Shown here piece by piece: positions 45,367 through 55,652 of a stretch of DNA of 64,000 bases. The stretch lies in the NCBI GenBank assembly GCA_023935145.1, contig CM043701.1, forward strand, positions 75,343,317 to 75,407,316, given 5' to 3'. A program made the translations under genes and the position numbers. The notes under the pieces are model-generated. The model did not search any database, was not told where the DNA came from, and saw nothing but the letters and a program-made list of their open reading frames with translations. The stretch comes from Bretschneidera sinensis (taxonomy: Eukaryota > Streptophyta > Magnoliopsida > Brassicales > Akaniaceae). Each line of letters opens with the position of its first letter. The first letter of the stretch is position 1.

Positions 45367-45758
45367 GTGGATATTTTGACCTTTCCTATCAGTCTTCGGC
45401 TCCTTGGACGGATGAGTGGCCATTTTGGCCTTTCAACTTGGTCCTCAAGGCCTAGGACGAATGAATGGACATATTGGCCTTTTGCCTTAGTGCTCAAGGC
45501 CTAGGATAGGTGAGTGACCAATTTGGCCCTTCATCTCAATCCTCGGGGTTTAGGATGGGTGAGTGGCCATTTTGTCCTTTTACCTCAATCATCAAGGCCT
45601 AGGATGAGTGAGTGGCTATTTTGACCCTTCACCTCGAGCCTCGAAGTCTAGAACGAGTAAGTGGCCATTTTGGCCTTTCACCTCGGTCCTCGAGGCCTAG
45701 GACGGGTGAGTGACCATTTTGGCCTTTCACCTCTGTCCTTTGGGACTAGGACTTAGCG
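45367..45758. repeat. 49-bp tandem array, 8 exact-length copies
   Basis: Unit anchors (GTGGCCATTTT and variants) at 45367, 45416, 45465, 45514, 45563, 45612, 45661 and 45710: every interval is exactly 49 bp with no indels despite many substitutions. Each unit carries two dyads, GGCCATTTTGGCC and GTCCTCGAGGCCTAGGAC, centred about 24-25 bp apart. The array lies about 100 bp before a plus-strand TATA box. Tandem arrays near the 3' end are known in Tat/Ogre elements. Confidence 0.95.
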
Positions 45759-45854
45759 GGATGCCTTAGGATCCTCGGGTGACTCTTAGGGTTCTTGAGT
45801 GCCATATAGCGCCCTAAAATGGGCTCTCCATGGCTAAAACCCACTACTGTGGGA

Positions 45855-45864
45855 TATAAATATA
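45855..45864 (+). promoter_or_regulatory. Plus-strand TATA box before antisense ORF
   Basis: GGGATATAAATATAAG, followed by a pyrimidine-rich leader (45895-45990). Antisense to the Tat element's pol genes. Confidence 0.5.
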
Positions 45865-46319
45865 AGTGTGGTGGGGGACCACACTTATTTTTGTCATTTC
45901 TTCCCAAAGCCTTCAATTTAGAGAGCTCGGTTCCTTTCCTTATTCTCACCAACCTCGAACTCTTCTTCGACCCCTACCTTTCCTCCTACTCAGTAAGGTT
46001 TTGTACTTAGCTTTTTTATTTTTAATTATTTTGATTCTTAGTGGTAGTGAGTCGTTAGAGGCCTATAGTAATGATAGGGGGTTCCAGAGAGTCAATCCGA
46101 TTATGTCAGTGAGCGTGTATCTTTGGGGGCTTCGTCTTTTTTCAATTGTGACTAGGGATGATCAGGTTGGAACAGACACTTACCTACAAATTAGCTCATA
46201 TGTAGAGCTTGTCATCCCTAAGGAGTTCTCCTGTTGAATCCTCACGCACCCAACTTAGGGGATTTCAACATCGAGATGTCAAGGGATCATGACCATGCCA
46301 ATTTCGTCGAGGAATAAGA

Positions 46320-47063
46320 GTCATGCTTGTTGCTTGAATGTTCATTTGCAGCTTTCCCTCAAATGTATTGTATAATCTCAGAGTTCACATTTCAGCTTCT
46401 TTCTGCAGATGAGAGGGCTTGTATCCCTATAAGGCTGGGGCCCTTTGAGATGTGCTTTATGAGGAGTGCTTCAAGGTGGCCTCCGACTCCTAGTGGATCT
46501 AGATATTGCATCCATTTTAAATTCTTTGGGATTGCACCTACTCATTTGGATCCAAATTCCTAGAAGATGCTAATAGACTTTTTGATCTTATTCTGGAGAT
46601 ATGCCCGATTAATGGAGTTCTCCCCATGATATGTCTGTTATTTCTATACCCTAAAGAAGATTGGAAGACAATGTTATACAATTTCTCTCAATGAAATAAT
46701 CTTAAGCTCCTTACATACACTTACTCCTCGATCAAGAACTAGAAGTCGTAGTTCTTTAATGTTAGGATCTCAGAGCCTTTTGAGGTCACGTGGAAGTGAG
46801 GCCTTAGGTTTTATAATAGTCAAGAGGCCCCCTTTATCTCGAGGAAAGTGAAAGATTTGCTAGACTCGATATGTTGGGAGCCCTTAAGCACTTATGACTT
46901 TCTTAATGAAAAGCTATTAGTACAGGCTTGGTTGAGCTCAGCCACTAATGGTAGCTTAGTCATTTTAGTGTTTTGTTTTATGTTTTGTTTTTGTTTTTTG
47001 GTATCGATACTAATTATGTTTTTATCTTTGGTATATCGAAGATTCAAAACAGGAAATTATTGA
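46320..47063 (+). pseudogene. Antisense extra ORF, putative gypsy-type transposon domain, broken
   Basis: Plus-strand, opposite to the RT of the same element. Open pieces 46327-46560 (ADERACIP, FEMCFMRSAS, PTPSGSRYCIHFKFFGIAPTHLDPNS) and 46848-47060 (KDLLDSI..PLSTYDFLNEKLLVQAWLS), with NWKSRFFNV-like codons in a shifted frame between them. The motifs and their order match the family I know as putative gypsy-type transposon (Pfam PF04195 by memory). Tat-lineage elements are known to carry extra ORFs, some antisense, between pol and the 3' LTR. The function is unknown. Several stops and shifts. Confidence 0.6.
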
Positions 47064-47454
47064 TGAAAAACGTGTAGGCCTAGGTTAACAAGTCCTAGGC
47101 AAAGAAAGCATTCGTTGTGGGTAAGATAACTCATAGAGGGGGCTTCGGAGTCCCAAAGCACCCTCTGTTGAGCCAAATAGGGGTTACTTAGAGGGGAAAG
47201 AATTAGAGGCTAGGAGGAAGTCTAGGATTTTGCCCTCAAAGCCACTAGGTAGGCCTTTACTTTCATCTCTGCTGCCCAAACCTTATGTATCAGATGGTAG
47301 ATCGCTCATTAGGCCCCAAGGTCTTTAGGGGCAGATGGTCAATGCCTCTTATCGACCCAACCTTTGGTGATCTGAAGATCACTTATTCTATACTTCCTTT
47401 GGTTCTCCTTAGAAGTTAGGAAGTAAGGTGCCTTCTTTGGATTTTCACTTTGAT

Positions 47455-47720
47455 CTTTGTAGATTTGAGGACTTGTAGGGAAAAAGTCCTTAGGCCTTTA
47501 CCTTAAACCTTGTAGCCCTGAGGACTTGTACGAAGTGAAGGGCTTTTTTAGGCTTTTACCTAGGTACTCAACAACTTTAGACTTATACAAGATAAAGGGC
47601 CTTCTTAGGCATTTACCTCGATCCTCGGAGTTTTGAGGACTTGTAAGAAGTGAAGGGTTGTTTTATGCCTTCAACTCGATCTTTAAAAGCTTTAGGACTT
47701 ATGCAATGTAAAAGTTTGGT
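47455..47720. repeat. 53-58-bp tandem repeat, 5 copies
   Basis: GGACTT-type anchors at 47469, 47522, 47579, 47637 and 47695 (intervals 53, 57, 58, 58), sharing TTGAGGACTTGTA..GAAGTGAAGGGC..TTAGGC-TTTACCT. More diverged than the 49-bp array. Units contain a CCTCG..GAGGA inverted pair. Confidence 0.85.
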
Positions 47721-48249
47721 GATTGTTGTCAATGGATTGGTGGATTGATAAGTCATTAGGGTGAACATCTGACACTTGATACACTTTTTAGAGAAATCTT
47801 AGGCTTCTTTAAGGAGTCTCAGCTAGTAGTACCCTTGTTTCAATATTTTATAAGAAAAAACTTGACCACCAAACTAGTTCCTACAAATTCCCTCGTGGAC
47901 TTCCCTCACAGCGTAGTGGGCTTCTTTTAGCCAAAGGCATTTCAACTATAGAAAATTTAGGGACTTATGATACATTTGATCATCAATGATGGAGTAGCGG
48001 GCTACGCAGGACATTATTTCTTTTCTTTGAGCCTTGATTTAAGGAGCTCACCTCTTTCCAAGTACTTGCCTATGGTGTCCATCCAGTAGAGTTATTCATC
48101 AATGTCCATCACCTTAGCTTCTTCCATGCTAGGGGTCAATGAGATTTCCACATAGATTGCTCTTAGAAGTTTAGAAGTCTTCGAAGAGGCCAATTAAGCA
48201 CAGGAGTTAGCTTTGGCATTTTTCAATCTAGGGACTTAGCTCACCTTCA

Positions 48250-48560
48250 AAGACGTGAAAAGATTTGTAGCTTGCTTCACTTTGTTAAGTTACTTCACCA
48301 TCTGGGCTCCTCTAGTCTCGTAATCTTCGATCACTTGGCTCACCATTAGTAGGGAGTCACTAAAAACTTCTAAAGCTTCAACCATGAGTGATTTTTCCAA
48401 TTTCATTTCGCTGAGTAATGCCTCATACTCTATCCCACTTTTTGACGCCTTAAAGTCAAACTACAAAGTATACCCAATGGTGAAACCCTTTTGGCTGATC
48501 AAAATGAGTTTTGCACCACTTCTATTAGCATTAGAAAAACTGCTAGGGCTTGCCCTATAA
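48250..48560 (-). pseudogene. Second (archaeal-type) RNase H of Tat element
   Basis: GVVLVS-like start, then EYEALLSEMKLEKSL, EVFSDSLLMVSQV and a PRLKNAKAN region (stops between). This additional RNase H domain is diagnostic of the Tat/Ogre clade. Confidence 0.75.
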
Positions 48561-49010
48561 TGAATGGTCGCGATTTATACCGAATCTCTAACTCTCTCAA
48601 TTCAATGAACCATTTAACCAGTCATCTAGAGAGGTAGGGCTTTTGAAGCACTTATCTTAAAGGATGGTCTGTCAGCACTATAATCGGATGTGATTGGAGG
48701 TAGGGATGCATATTTCGTACCAAGATGACTATGACATACACCAACTTTTCGATTGGTTGGTTCTGAGTCTCGGTGTCCTAATGGACTTTGTTGACATAGT
48801 AGACAGGCTTTTTGAATTTTTCTTTTTGCTTTTATCAGTACCGAAGCTATGGAGACTTCACTAGCAGCTTAATTGAAGATCAATTCTTCTCCTTCCTTTG
48901 GCTTGGTGAGAAAGAGAGTAGAACTCAAATACTTCTTCAGTTCGTCAAATGAGGTAAACACATTTCTAACGACTTAGACATGAAACAACTAAAGGTGGTT
49001 GCATGACTCA
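48560..49010 (-). pseudogene. First RNase H of Tat element
   Basis: Minus-strand KPVYYVNKVH near 48800, YVIVILVRNMHPYLQSHPIIVLTDHPLR, then LVKWFIELRELEIRYKSRP near 48600. Stops present. Confidence 0.7.
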
Positions 49011-49199
49011 TGAGCTTTTGTACTTATTTGATATTCTGGGGTGCTTCCCTATCCAAAACTACCTTGAGTTTTTCAGGGTTCGCCTCAATCCCTCTCTAAG
49101 TTACCATAAATCCAAGGAACTTGTCGGAGGTTACACGCTTATTTGGAGGGGTTCAACTTCATTTGATGCTTTCTTAACACAGTAAAGCACTCCTCCAGA

Positions 49200-49597
49200 T
49201 CGGCTACATAATCTTTGGCATGAGTACTCTTGACAAGCATCCTGTCGACATACACATCCATCTTTCAACAAATCTGATTCTTGAACAACTTGATAACAAA
49301 TCTTTGATAAATTGTTCCAATATTTTTCTGTTCAAATGGCATGACCTTGTAGCAGTAGAGACCCTTCTCAATAATGAAGGTGGTATTCAACTGATTAGGC
49401 TTATGCATTCGAATTTGATTATATTTAGAATAGGTGTTCATGAAACTCAACATATCATACCCTGAAGTGCCATCGACCAGTTGATATATTCTTGTTAACA
49501 GGAAGTTATCTTTTGGACAAGCTTTATTCAGGTCAGTGAATTCGATGCAGATCTTCCATTTCTCATTCGGTTTCTTAACCAAAACCATATTGGCCAC
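49200..49597 (-). pseudogene. Reverse transcriptase of Tat element, catalytically dead
   Basis: MVLVKKPNEKWKICIEFTDLNKACPKD, LLSFMNTYSKYNQIRM, YCYKVMPFEQKNIGTIYQR, VYVDRMLVKS. Compared with the family norm, the motif-A Asp is Asn (FMNTYS for FMDAYS) and the YVDD box is YVDR (49239-49250). The open frame ends at 49265. RNase H follows. Confidence 0.85.
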
Positions 49598-50133
49598 CCA
49601 TTTAGGGTAGTCAATTTCTCTAAAGAACTCAGCATTCAGGAGCTTGTCAACCTTGACATTATTTCCTTATTGCTTTTCAGGAGAAAATGATCTCTTCTTC
49701 TAAATCACAAGCCTATGCTCGAGGTTAATGTTCAAGCGGTGCATAATAGTCTTGGAATCAATCTTTAGCATGTCCAAGGTTGACTATGCAAATAGATCCT
49801 AGTTCTTTTGAGTGAATGACATCAACTACACTCAGAGTTCACCCTCTAAGGCTAAGCTGATTTGTACTTTCTTGTTGTTGTTCTCTTCTGTTAAAGGTAC
49901 CAATATTAAATTTTCCACTCGTTTCCTTCTAAGGTGTTTCACTTCATCTCTTAGGTCTTAGATCTTGAGAATGTCAATCATATCTTTTTTTAAAGGCCAA
50001 ATAAAAAAGTTGAGCGGCTGCTTGGTTGCATCTGACTTGGCTAACACCTTATTCAGTCGAGAACTTCATCTTCAAGTGGTAAGTAGAGACCAAAACCTTT
50101 ATGGCATTCATTCTTAGTTTACCGAAAATGGCA

Positions 50134-50460
50134 TTATAGGCTAATGGGAGGTCTATGACCAAAAAAGGTACTCATAATGGTGGTTTGGCTAGAGGTTGTT
50201 TGCACCGTCACTGGCAAGTTGATGTTGCTTTTGGGATGGACAAGGTCTCTTGAGAAGCCATATAGGGGGTACCTGGTGGGTTTGAGGCGATCGTCTAAAT
50301 TTTTTTTTTGTAAGAGAATCATAGTAGAGAATGTCTTAGGAAGAGCCATTTTCAAGTAGAATTCTTTCGATGGAAAATTTTATAACTACCAATGTTACAA
50401 CTACTACGTCGTCGTAAGGGAAGTGGACTCCTACTAGTTCTTCATCTTTGAAGCTAATCA
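50134..50460 (-). pseudogene. Aspartic protease of Tat element
   Basis: Minus strand: DDVVVVTLVVIKFSIERILLENGSS (catalytic Asp apparently Glu, 50338-50353), then DRLKPTRYPLYGFS and LPVTVQTTSSQTTIMSTF, the conserved region after the active site in Tat proteases. A frame change separates the two parts. Confidence 0.65.
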
Positions 50461-50839
50461 TCTGATCATTTTTAGTTTTCTTGTTAGGCCTTTCGAGTGA
50501 TCCGAAAAATCTAGGATTGCTCTCTCTAAAAAAAATCTTGATTGCTCTCTCTCAAAGCTTTGCGAGAACTCATGAATTCTCCTTCAGGGATTGCTCTCTA
50601 TCAAAAAAATTGTTCGAATGACCCCCACTACGGGTGTGTTATCCAACAGTTTTTCGATGTTGCATTTTCGCTCCTTTTCTCTTTTCTCAGGGCTTCTTCC
50701 CCTTGATCTAGTTTTTCCTCTTCGCTTTGGGTTTCTTTCGCAATGACTCCTAGGAGGCTAGGGGTTAGCCCAAACAAACTTCTTGAGATATCTCTTCTCA
50801 ATGAGACTTTCACTTCATTCTTTAAATGCTAGAATTCTT

Positions 50840-52313
50840 TCATGTCGTGTCCATGGTCTCAATGAAAATGACAAAACTTTGACATGTCTCTTTTTTTATA
50901 AGGCTTCTTGATCTTTCTAGCCATTGGATAATCTTTTCGTTCATAATTTTCATCAGCACTGATGACCTCGAGGTATTGAGGGGTGTGTAACTCTTCAATC
51001 CTCAACGCCTTTTGTCTGATCTTTAATTCTTACCTTCGTTGCCTCGGTTAATCTTATCATGGTCATCCTTTGACATCAGAGCATCTAACTCTTTCCTTTT
51101 TATGCCTGCCAAGGCCTCTTCCCTTTGCTTACAAAAATCCTGATTTTTTGGAAAATTATGAACTTACCTACCTTGGCAAGGAGTTCAAAAATGGTGTGCA
51201 TTTTATTTTGCGATAGTTAGTGGTTGAAGTCATATGCTTGGAGACAATTAACAAAGGCCATTACTCTGACTTTTTTATCCAATTCCCGGATCTGCACTTA
51301 CTAAAAGGTGAAGTGTTGGATATATTGGCAAAAGCTTTCCTTAGGATACTGAGTTATGGTGAGGAGACTTTTAACGGTCCTCTTCAAAACTCAGCTACTA
51401 AAGAAGTTAGTGGTGAACGAAACATCGAATTCGACAATGACTTGATTAAGCTAGTTGGCAAGTGAAAAAACCAAGTCCTAGTCATTCCCCTTAGAGTCAT
51501 AAGGAAAGCTCCGCACATTAGGGAATCTGAGTAGTCGTGGAACAACATCAATGATGTGTAGGTTTCCAAGTGTTCCATTTGAAAAGTCTTGCCAGAATAT
51601 GTTTCCATGCTTATGAGCTTAGAGTTTTCATATGACTCGGCCATAATCTCCGACATGAAGAGATTGGCCAAAGGTTTGAACTCATCTCTGACATTCAATC
51701 TCTTTTCTTTCAAAGCAAGTCCAATTCAAACATTTATTTCCCTCAGTTGTTTGTTGACCTCGAACTTGTCATGGTCTTACTATTGTTTTTCTAGGCAAGA
51801 GTTAGAGACAGACTTTTTGTCACGGACAAAACATTGAGGACTTCTCCTGCTAGGTTCTGCTAGCTCAATAGGGTTCTCTTGGGCTTGACCTTGATCAAGT
51901 CGATCATTTCTTCTACTTGAGGTCACTTCCTTAAAGTGAGTTGGCTACTCAAGAGGTCGTACTTTTAATAACCTACTCTGAGCTTCCTTTGGTCAGATCC
52001 GAGATTAAGGGCAATAGACTCTGCTTAGTTCTATGATGAGTTGGAAAATAAGTGTGGCGAAGTTTTTGTATCGTCTCGGGAGCTCCTCATGCTCTACTTT
52101 GCTCATCACCGTAGTCAGGTCTCTATGCTAAAGATTTTGAAGCTGATGAGCTTCCTCTAATTGAGGGTCATGCACGAGTAGAGCTCGGACCCGATCAACG
52201 ATGGCCTCAGAGTTGAACTGACTCCCGGGGGCACATTGAGGGTTATGCTCATCAGCGAGGGCCAACGGAGGGGGAAATTCAAAAAGGTTTGACCTTTCGA
52301 CCTTGGAGGTCAA
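50840..52313 (-). pseudogene. gag of Tat element
   Basis: N-terminal piece 52313-52128; capsid piece 51713-51384 (METYSGKTFQMEHLETYTSLMLFHDYSDSLMCGAFLMTLRGMTRTWFFHLP, matching the LE-Y.G..DP..H...Y......C..F...L.G.A..WF pattern of the clade); and a HFHWDHGHDMKEF remnant of the zinc-binding HGH motif at about 50840-50870. Broken by stops. Confidence 0.75.
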
Positions 52314-52952
52314 CTAAACAAGTACATTCTTCAGAGTAGGAGGATGAAGGACATCAATGTAGAAAATGCAATGAAAATTTAAAAAATTTCATTGATTATA
52401 TAAACCAAGGTCCAACCCAAAGGGGGGCTGAATTAGGTTTTACAACTTTTTGCAATTAATAAATAAGTTTTAAGCACTTAATCAATCAAATAGGAATAAC
52501 AAAAAATATGTTGTTTAAATTTAAAAAGGAAGGATGAAATATTGCAAACACAGTTTATAGTGGTTTAGCAATATCGAAATTTTTTCGACTTTATATCCAC
52601 TCTCTTCAAGGAGTCTTCAAGGACACTCCTTGAAGTATTTCACTAAACAAGCAACTTCACGGATGTTGCTTAAACCATTACAAAGGTCTCTTCCAAAGGA
52701 AGTATACAAAAAAATGTACACTTAAACACTTATAAGGGTTACACCAACTCTTTCTCTTACAATGATTGTAATTAAAGTTTGTAGAAGTACAAGAAATATA
52801 GCAATTACTGAATTACAAATGAAGATTATCTCTCTTTCAATAACAAAGTTTTAAGATTAGCTAAAAAAGAATTTTGAAAGCTTTGATGAGTAATAAATGA
52901 GATCAACAATTAATTAATTGTTCTTGGATTGTTAAGTTTGCTCATTTATAAT

Positions 52953-52964
52953 GGGTTTATATAG
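52953..52964 (-). promoter_or_regulatory. TATA box of SIRE LTR (minus)
   Basis: Minus-strand CTATATAAACCC, about 118 bp downstream of the nearest dyad. Confidence 0.65.
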
Positions 52965-53076
52965 TCTTAAACCCATATGATCGTTACTCACAAAATATGG
53001 CCATTTTGAGTAGGTTAGAGCATTAAATGCTCTGAATGGTGTTCTTAAATTCAAATGATAGCCATTATAATCGAGC

Positions 53077-53205
53077 ATTCAGTCGACTGAGTAAAGTAAA
53101 TATGTTTCGGGTATTTTCATTCAGTAGACTGAACAAACCATTCAGTCAACTGGACCAGACAGATGGAATAGGCAAGAAAGACTTGACCTTCATTCAATCA
53201 ATCAA
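53077..53205. repeat. ATTCAGTCGACTGAAT dyad array, left part
   Basis: Cores at 53082, 53124, 53145 and 53197 (intervals 42, 21, 52). The same dyad continues at 55231-55366 beyond the Athila-2 insertion. GGCAAGAAAGACTTGACC accompanies a dyad in both parts (53171 and 55250), so units have been duplicated with their spacers. Confidence 0.85.
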
Positions 53206-53213
53206 GAAAGGGA

Positions 53214-53453
53214 GTTAGTCGCAACGGGTGTGAACAAATCCCTAAGGGATGTTGTAAAGTCCATGTTCCAAGCTCTAGGTTGCTCTACATTCTCCGGTTG
53301 ATTTGAATTCCTTAAATTGTCCCCCATCTCAATCGTCTCTCTCTCAACAAGTGCTCTCTTATTTCTCTCAAGAGTTCTTTCTATTTCGGGATCTAAAGGT
53401 ATCAACTCTAAGTTCAGGGATCTCCGATTAAGCATACACCACACAAAAAGCAA
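53214..53453 (-). pseudogene. Athila-2 gag N-terminus, truncated
   Basis: Starts with RRSLNLELIPLDPEIERTLERNKR, the conserved opening of Athila gag, followed by an acidic stretch and MDFTTSLRDLFTP. Open to the junction at 53214, where SIRE sequence takes over. Confidence 0.7.
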
Positions 53454-53829
53454 TAAAATAAACTAACTAGCAGAAACAAAAGAATAAAATAAAATACAAA
53501 TAACAAATAAAAATAAATGCAAAAATAGAAAACACAATACTCACAAAATGGGCCAATAAAAATTGGCAAAAAAAAGCTGCTACCGGTTTGCTGATGCTGT
53601 CTGTGGAGATGCACTCAAGTACAAGTAAAGTGTGATTCGACAGACTGCAAAAACAGATCAAACACCAAAATTTTCTTTTGTTTTGTTTTTATATATTTTT
53701 ATTGGCAATTGCAAATAGAAACAAATAAACTAGAATAAAATTGCAAAAAGAAAAATAAAACAAAAATGCTAACTAAATAGTAGAAAAATAAAATCAATTC
53801 AAACGAAAAATTAATTTTCACAAACAAAA

Positions 53830-53851
53830 CAAATCCCCGACAACGGCGCCA
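53830..53851 (-). other. Primer-binding site of Athila-2, tRNA-Asp type
   Basis: Minus-strand TGGCGCCGTTGTCGGGGATT, the best tRNA-Asp match in the window over the first 11 bases. Confidence 0.85.
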
Positions 53852-54618
53852 AAAACTTGGTGGTAGTTTTAAATTACTCGCAAGCACACGAGTCGTTTTT
53901 AATATAGTGTGTGCAAGTGCGAGGTCCCACAGAGAATTGCGTCGTGAAACAGATTTTTATCTAAACTAAACCTATTTTAATCTAGTTCTGAATTTCGAAC
54001 TGTGTCGTGTAAAGAATATAAACTAAACTAAACTGATTTAAAACAAATAATAAAAGCACTAAGGTTTCTGAATCCACCCCACCAAATTAAATCATATATT
54101 TTCATGATTTTGTTCCTACAACCGACAAGCAATTACATCCTATGTATGTTCTATATAAAAGTAATTTATCAAATAATTCCATGAATCCATCGATATACAA
54201 ATCATAACGAATACCTTAATTAAATCAAATCATTCCATGTATCCGTTTAGTTTAGAATCACAATGGATATCCGATTTAATTTGAATGATTCGATGTATCC
54301 GTCAGATGAAACACATCGAATATCCAATTTGAACAATTTATAAACAAAAAAATCATAAGAATTTACTGAAACAATTGAATTGAAATAGAACATCAATACA
54401 AAAATATCGGAATTGTACGAACATATATGAAAATATAATGCTAATCAATTGTGAGACTTCATCTTCAACCTTAGATGAAGGTTTTTGCCTCTCATGATTA
54501 TGAAAATAAATTTCACAAATAAAGTGCTAAACATTAAACTTTAAAACACGAAAGAAATAAAATGAAGCTGAAAATACATTGAAAGATGAATTCCACTTGC
54601 AGTTGCTGTGCAGCGCTT

Positions 54619-54636
54619 CCCCCCCCCCCCCCCCCC
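54619..54636. repeat. Poly-C tract (18)
   Basis: 18 consecutive C (G on the transcribed minus strand) in the leader part of the Athila-2 LTR, followed by CTTTT. Confidence 0.95.
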
Positions 54637-54936
54637 TTTTGATAGCAAAGCCTTCGAGATCCACACACTTGAAGATGAATTGAAATGGGACTTTTATAGG
54701 GAAACTTCACATGCCACTCAAAATTTCTGCCCACGTCTCTTTTATTTTAGCCGCTCATATACTCAAATAAAATCTTCATTTAAATGAGAGAAAAAGTCCC
54801 TAGATGATAGGCTGCTAAAATTTGGATCTTTCTTTTCTACAATTTGAAATAAAAGAGACATGCTCTCTTAATTGTCTCTCTTTCAACATGGTGTGCTGAT
54901 AATCGTCTCTCTCCTTTTCAAAAGTCCCTACATGAA

Positions 54937-55042
54937 TACGCTCGATCGCAACATGGTGCGCTCGATCGTACTGCACTCGATCCTGGGCTTGGGCTCTTGA
55001 TCACTATTGCGCTTGATCGTAGGTCTCATATACTCGATCGTA
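54937..55042. repeat. CGCTCGATCGCA dyad array in Athila-2 LTR
   Basis: Cores CTCGAT/CTTGAT at 54941, 54961, 54976, 54996, 55012 and 55033: intervals 20, 15, 20, 16, 21. This reproduces the paired spacing of the Athila-1 array (21, 16, 21, 18, 21). Confidence 0.9.
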
Positions 55043-55222
55043 ACAGCAAATTCCAACTTTTCCTTATTTTGCTCTTTAAGCCGAATAATTCTATAATGCT
55101 CCAAAAACCTAGAAAAACACAGTAAACACAGAAAGGAGATAAAATATGATGAAATAACACAAATGAAGAGCTTAACAAATATAAATTAAGGAGCTTAAAT
55201 ATGAATAGTTAAGCACTTATCA

Positions 55223-55652
55223 CTGTTCATTCAGTCGATTGGGTCTTAGGCAAGAAAGACTTGACCTTCATTCAGTTGACTGTATGTTTCATTCAGTCGA
55301 CTGTATGTTTCATTCAATCAACTGAATCAAATGGTAGGCCTTTCTATCCTTCATTCAGTCGACTGAATCTCTTGAAATAATCTTTTTTTATTTTAACAAA
55401 ACTTGTGATTTTAAGATTAAGTTTAAAAAAAATTCAAAAACATTTTGTAACCATTTTGAGTCATAATTAAAGCTATATAATTGAGAGAAGATTTACAATA
55501 CAAATAGCTACCTATGAGCTTCTAGTCTTGTTCTTCATAATCTTCTCTTGATATGCGTGCATCTTGGAATAGCAACCTTAAAAACTTATACAATTTGTTT
55601 AGGTCAACTCAAATTGGTTTTGTTATCATTAAAATCAAGTTAAGGGTCAACA
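55223..55652 (-). mobile_element. SIRE-type LTR, U3 side, minus strand
   Basis: Starts TGTTGACCCTTAACTTG at 55652 (minus) and reaches the dyad array, where Athila-2 interrupts it. Continues at 53213. Confidence 0.75.
55229..55366. repeat. ATTCAGTCGACTGAAT dyad array, right part
   Basis: Cores at 55234, 55275, 55296, 55317 and 55358: intervals 41, 21, 21, 41, all near multiples of 10.5 bp. Confidence 0.9.

Larger units (their letters stand above)
44767..52375 (-). mobile_element. Tat-clade Ty3/gypsy element, decayed, minus strand
   Basis: Order on the minus strand: gag (52313 to about 50840), protease (50450-50134), RT (49597-49200), RNase H, then a second archaeal-type RNase H (48560-48250). 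A 53-58-bp repeat block, an ORF in antisense, a 49-bp repeat block and a 3' LTR end (44767) follow. A second RNase H is a recognised mark of the Tat/Ogre clade. Integrase is not recognisable. The 5' LTR and primer site are lost where a SIRE LTR abuts at about 52390. Confidence 0.8.
52393..53213 (-). mobile_element. SIRE-type LTR, R-U5 side, minus strand
   Basis: Right-to-left: part of the dyad array, TATA, leader, then ..AATTCAGCCCCCCTTTGGG near 52420 (typical near the end of SIRE LTRs). The other part of this LTR is 55223-55652; Athila-2 sits in between. The left end is approximate. Confidence 0.7.
53214..55222 (-). mobile_element. Athila-2: LTR, primer site and gag start, minus strand
   Basis: A 5' LTR (55222 to 53858), primer site (53851-53830) and the first part of gag, then an abrupt end at 53214 against SIRE LTR sequence. 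LTR start and dyads match Athila-1. It lies within the SIRE LTR's own dyad array. The rest of the element is deleted. Confidence 0.8.
53858..55222 (-). repeat. Athila-2 5' LTR
   Basis: TGATAAGTGC...CCACCA, 1365 bp on the minus strand. TATA (CCTATAAAAGTCCC) at 54692-54698. Contains an 18-C run at 54619-54636 downstream of TATA. Confidence 0.8.

Noticed and set aside
45866..46237. 123-codon plus-strand frame right after the plus-strand TATA box
   Set aside because: Product has no recognisable domain; the PF04195-like motifs lie in other frames further downstream. I treat it as leader sequence.
53414..53887. Hydrophobic minus-strand frames (Phe/Leu/Tyr-rich), possible membrane protein
   Set aside because: They lie in the A-rich untranslated leader between the Athila-2 primer site and gag; composition artefact.
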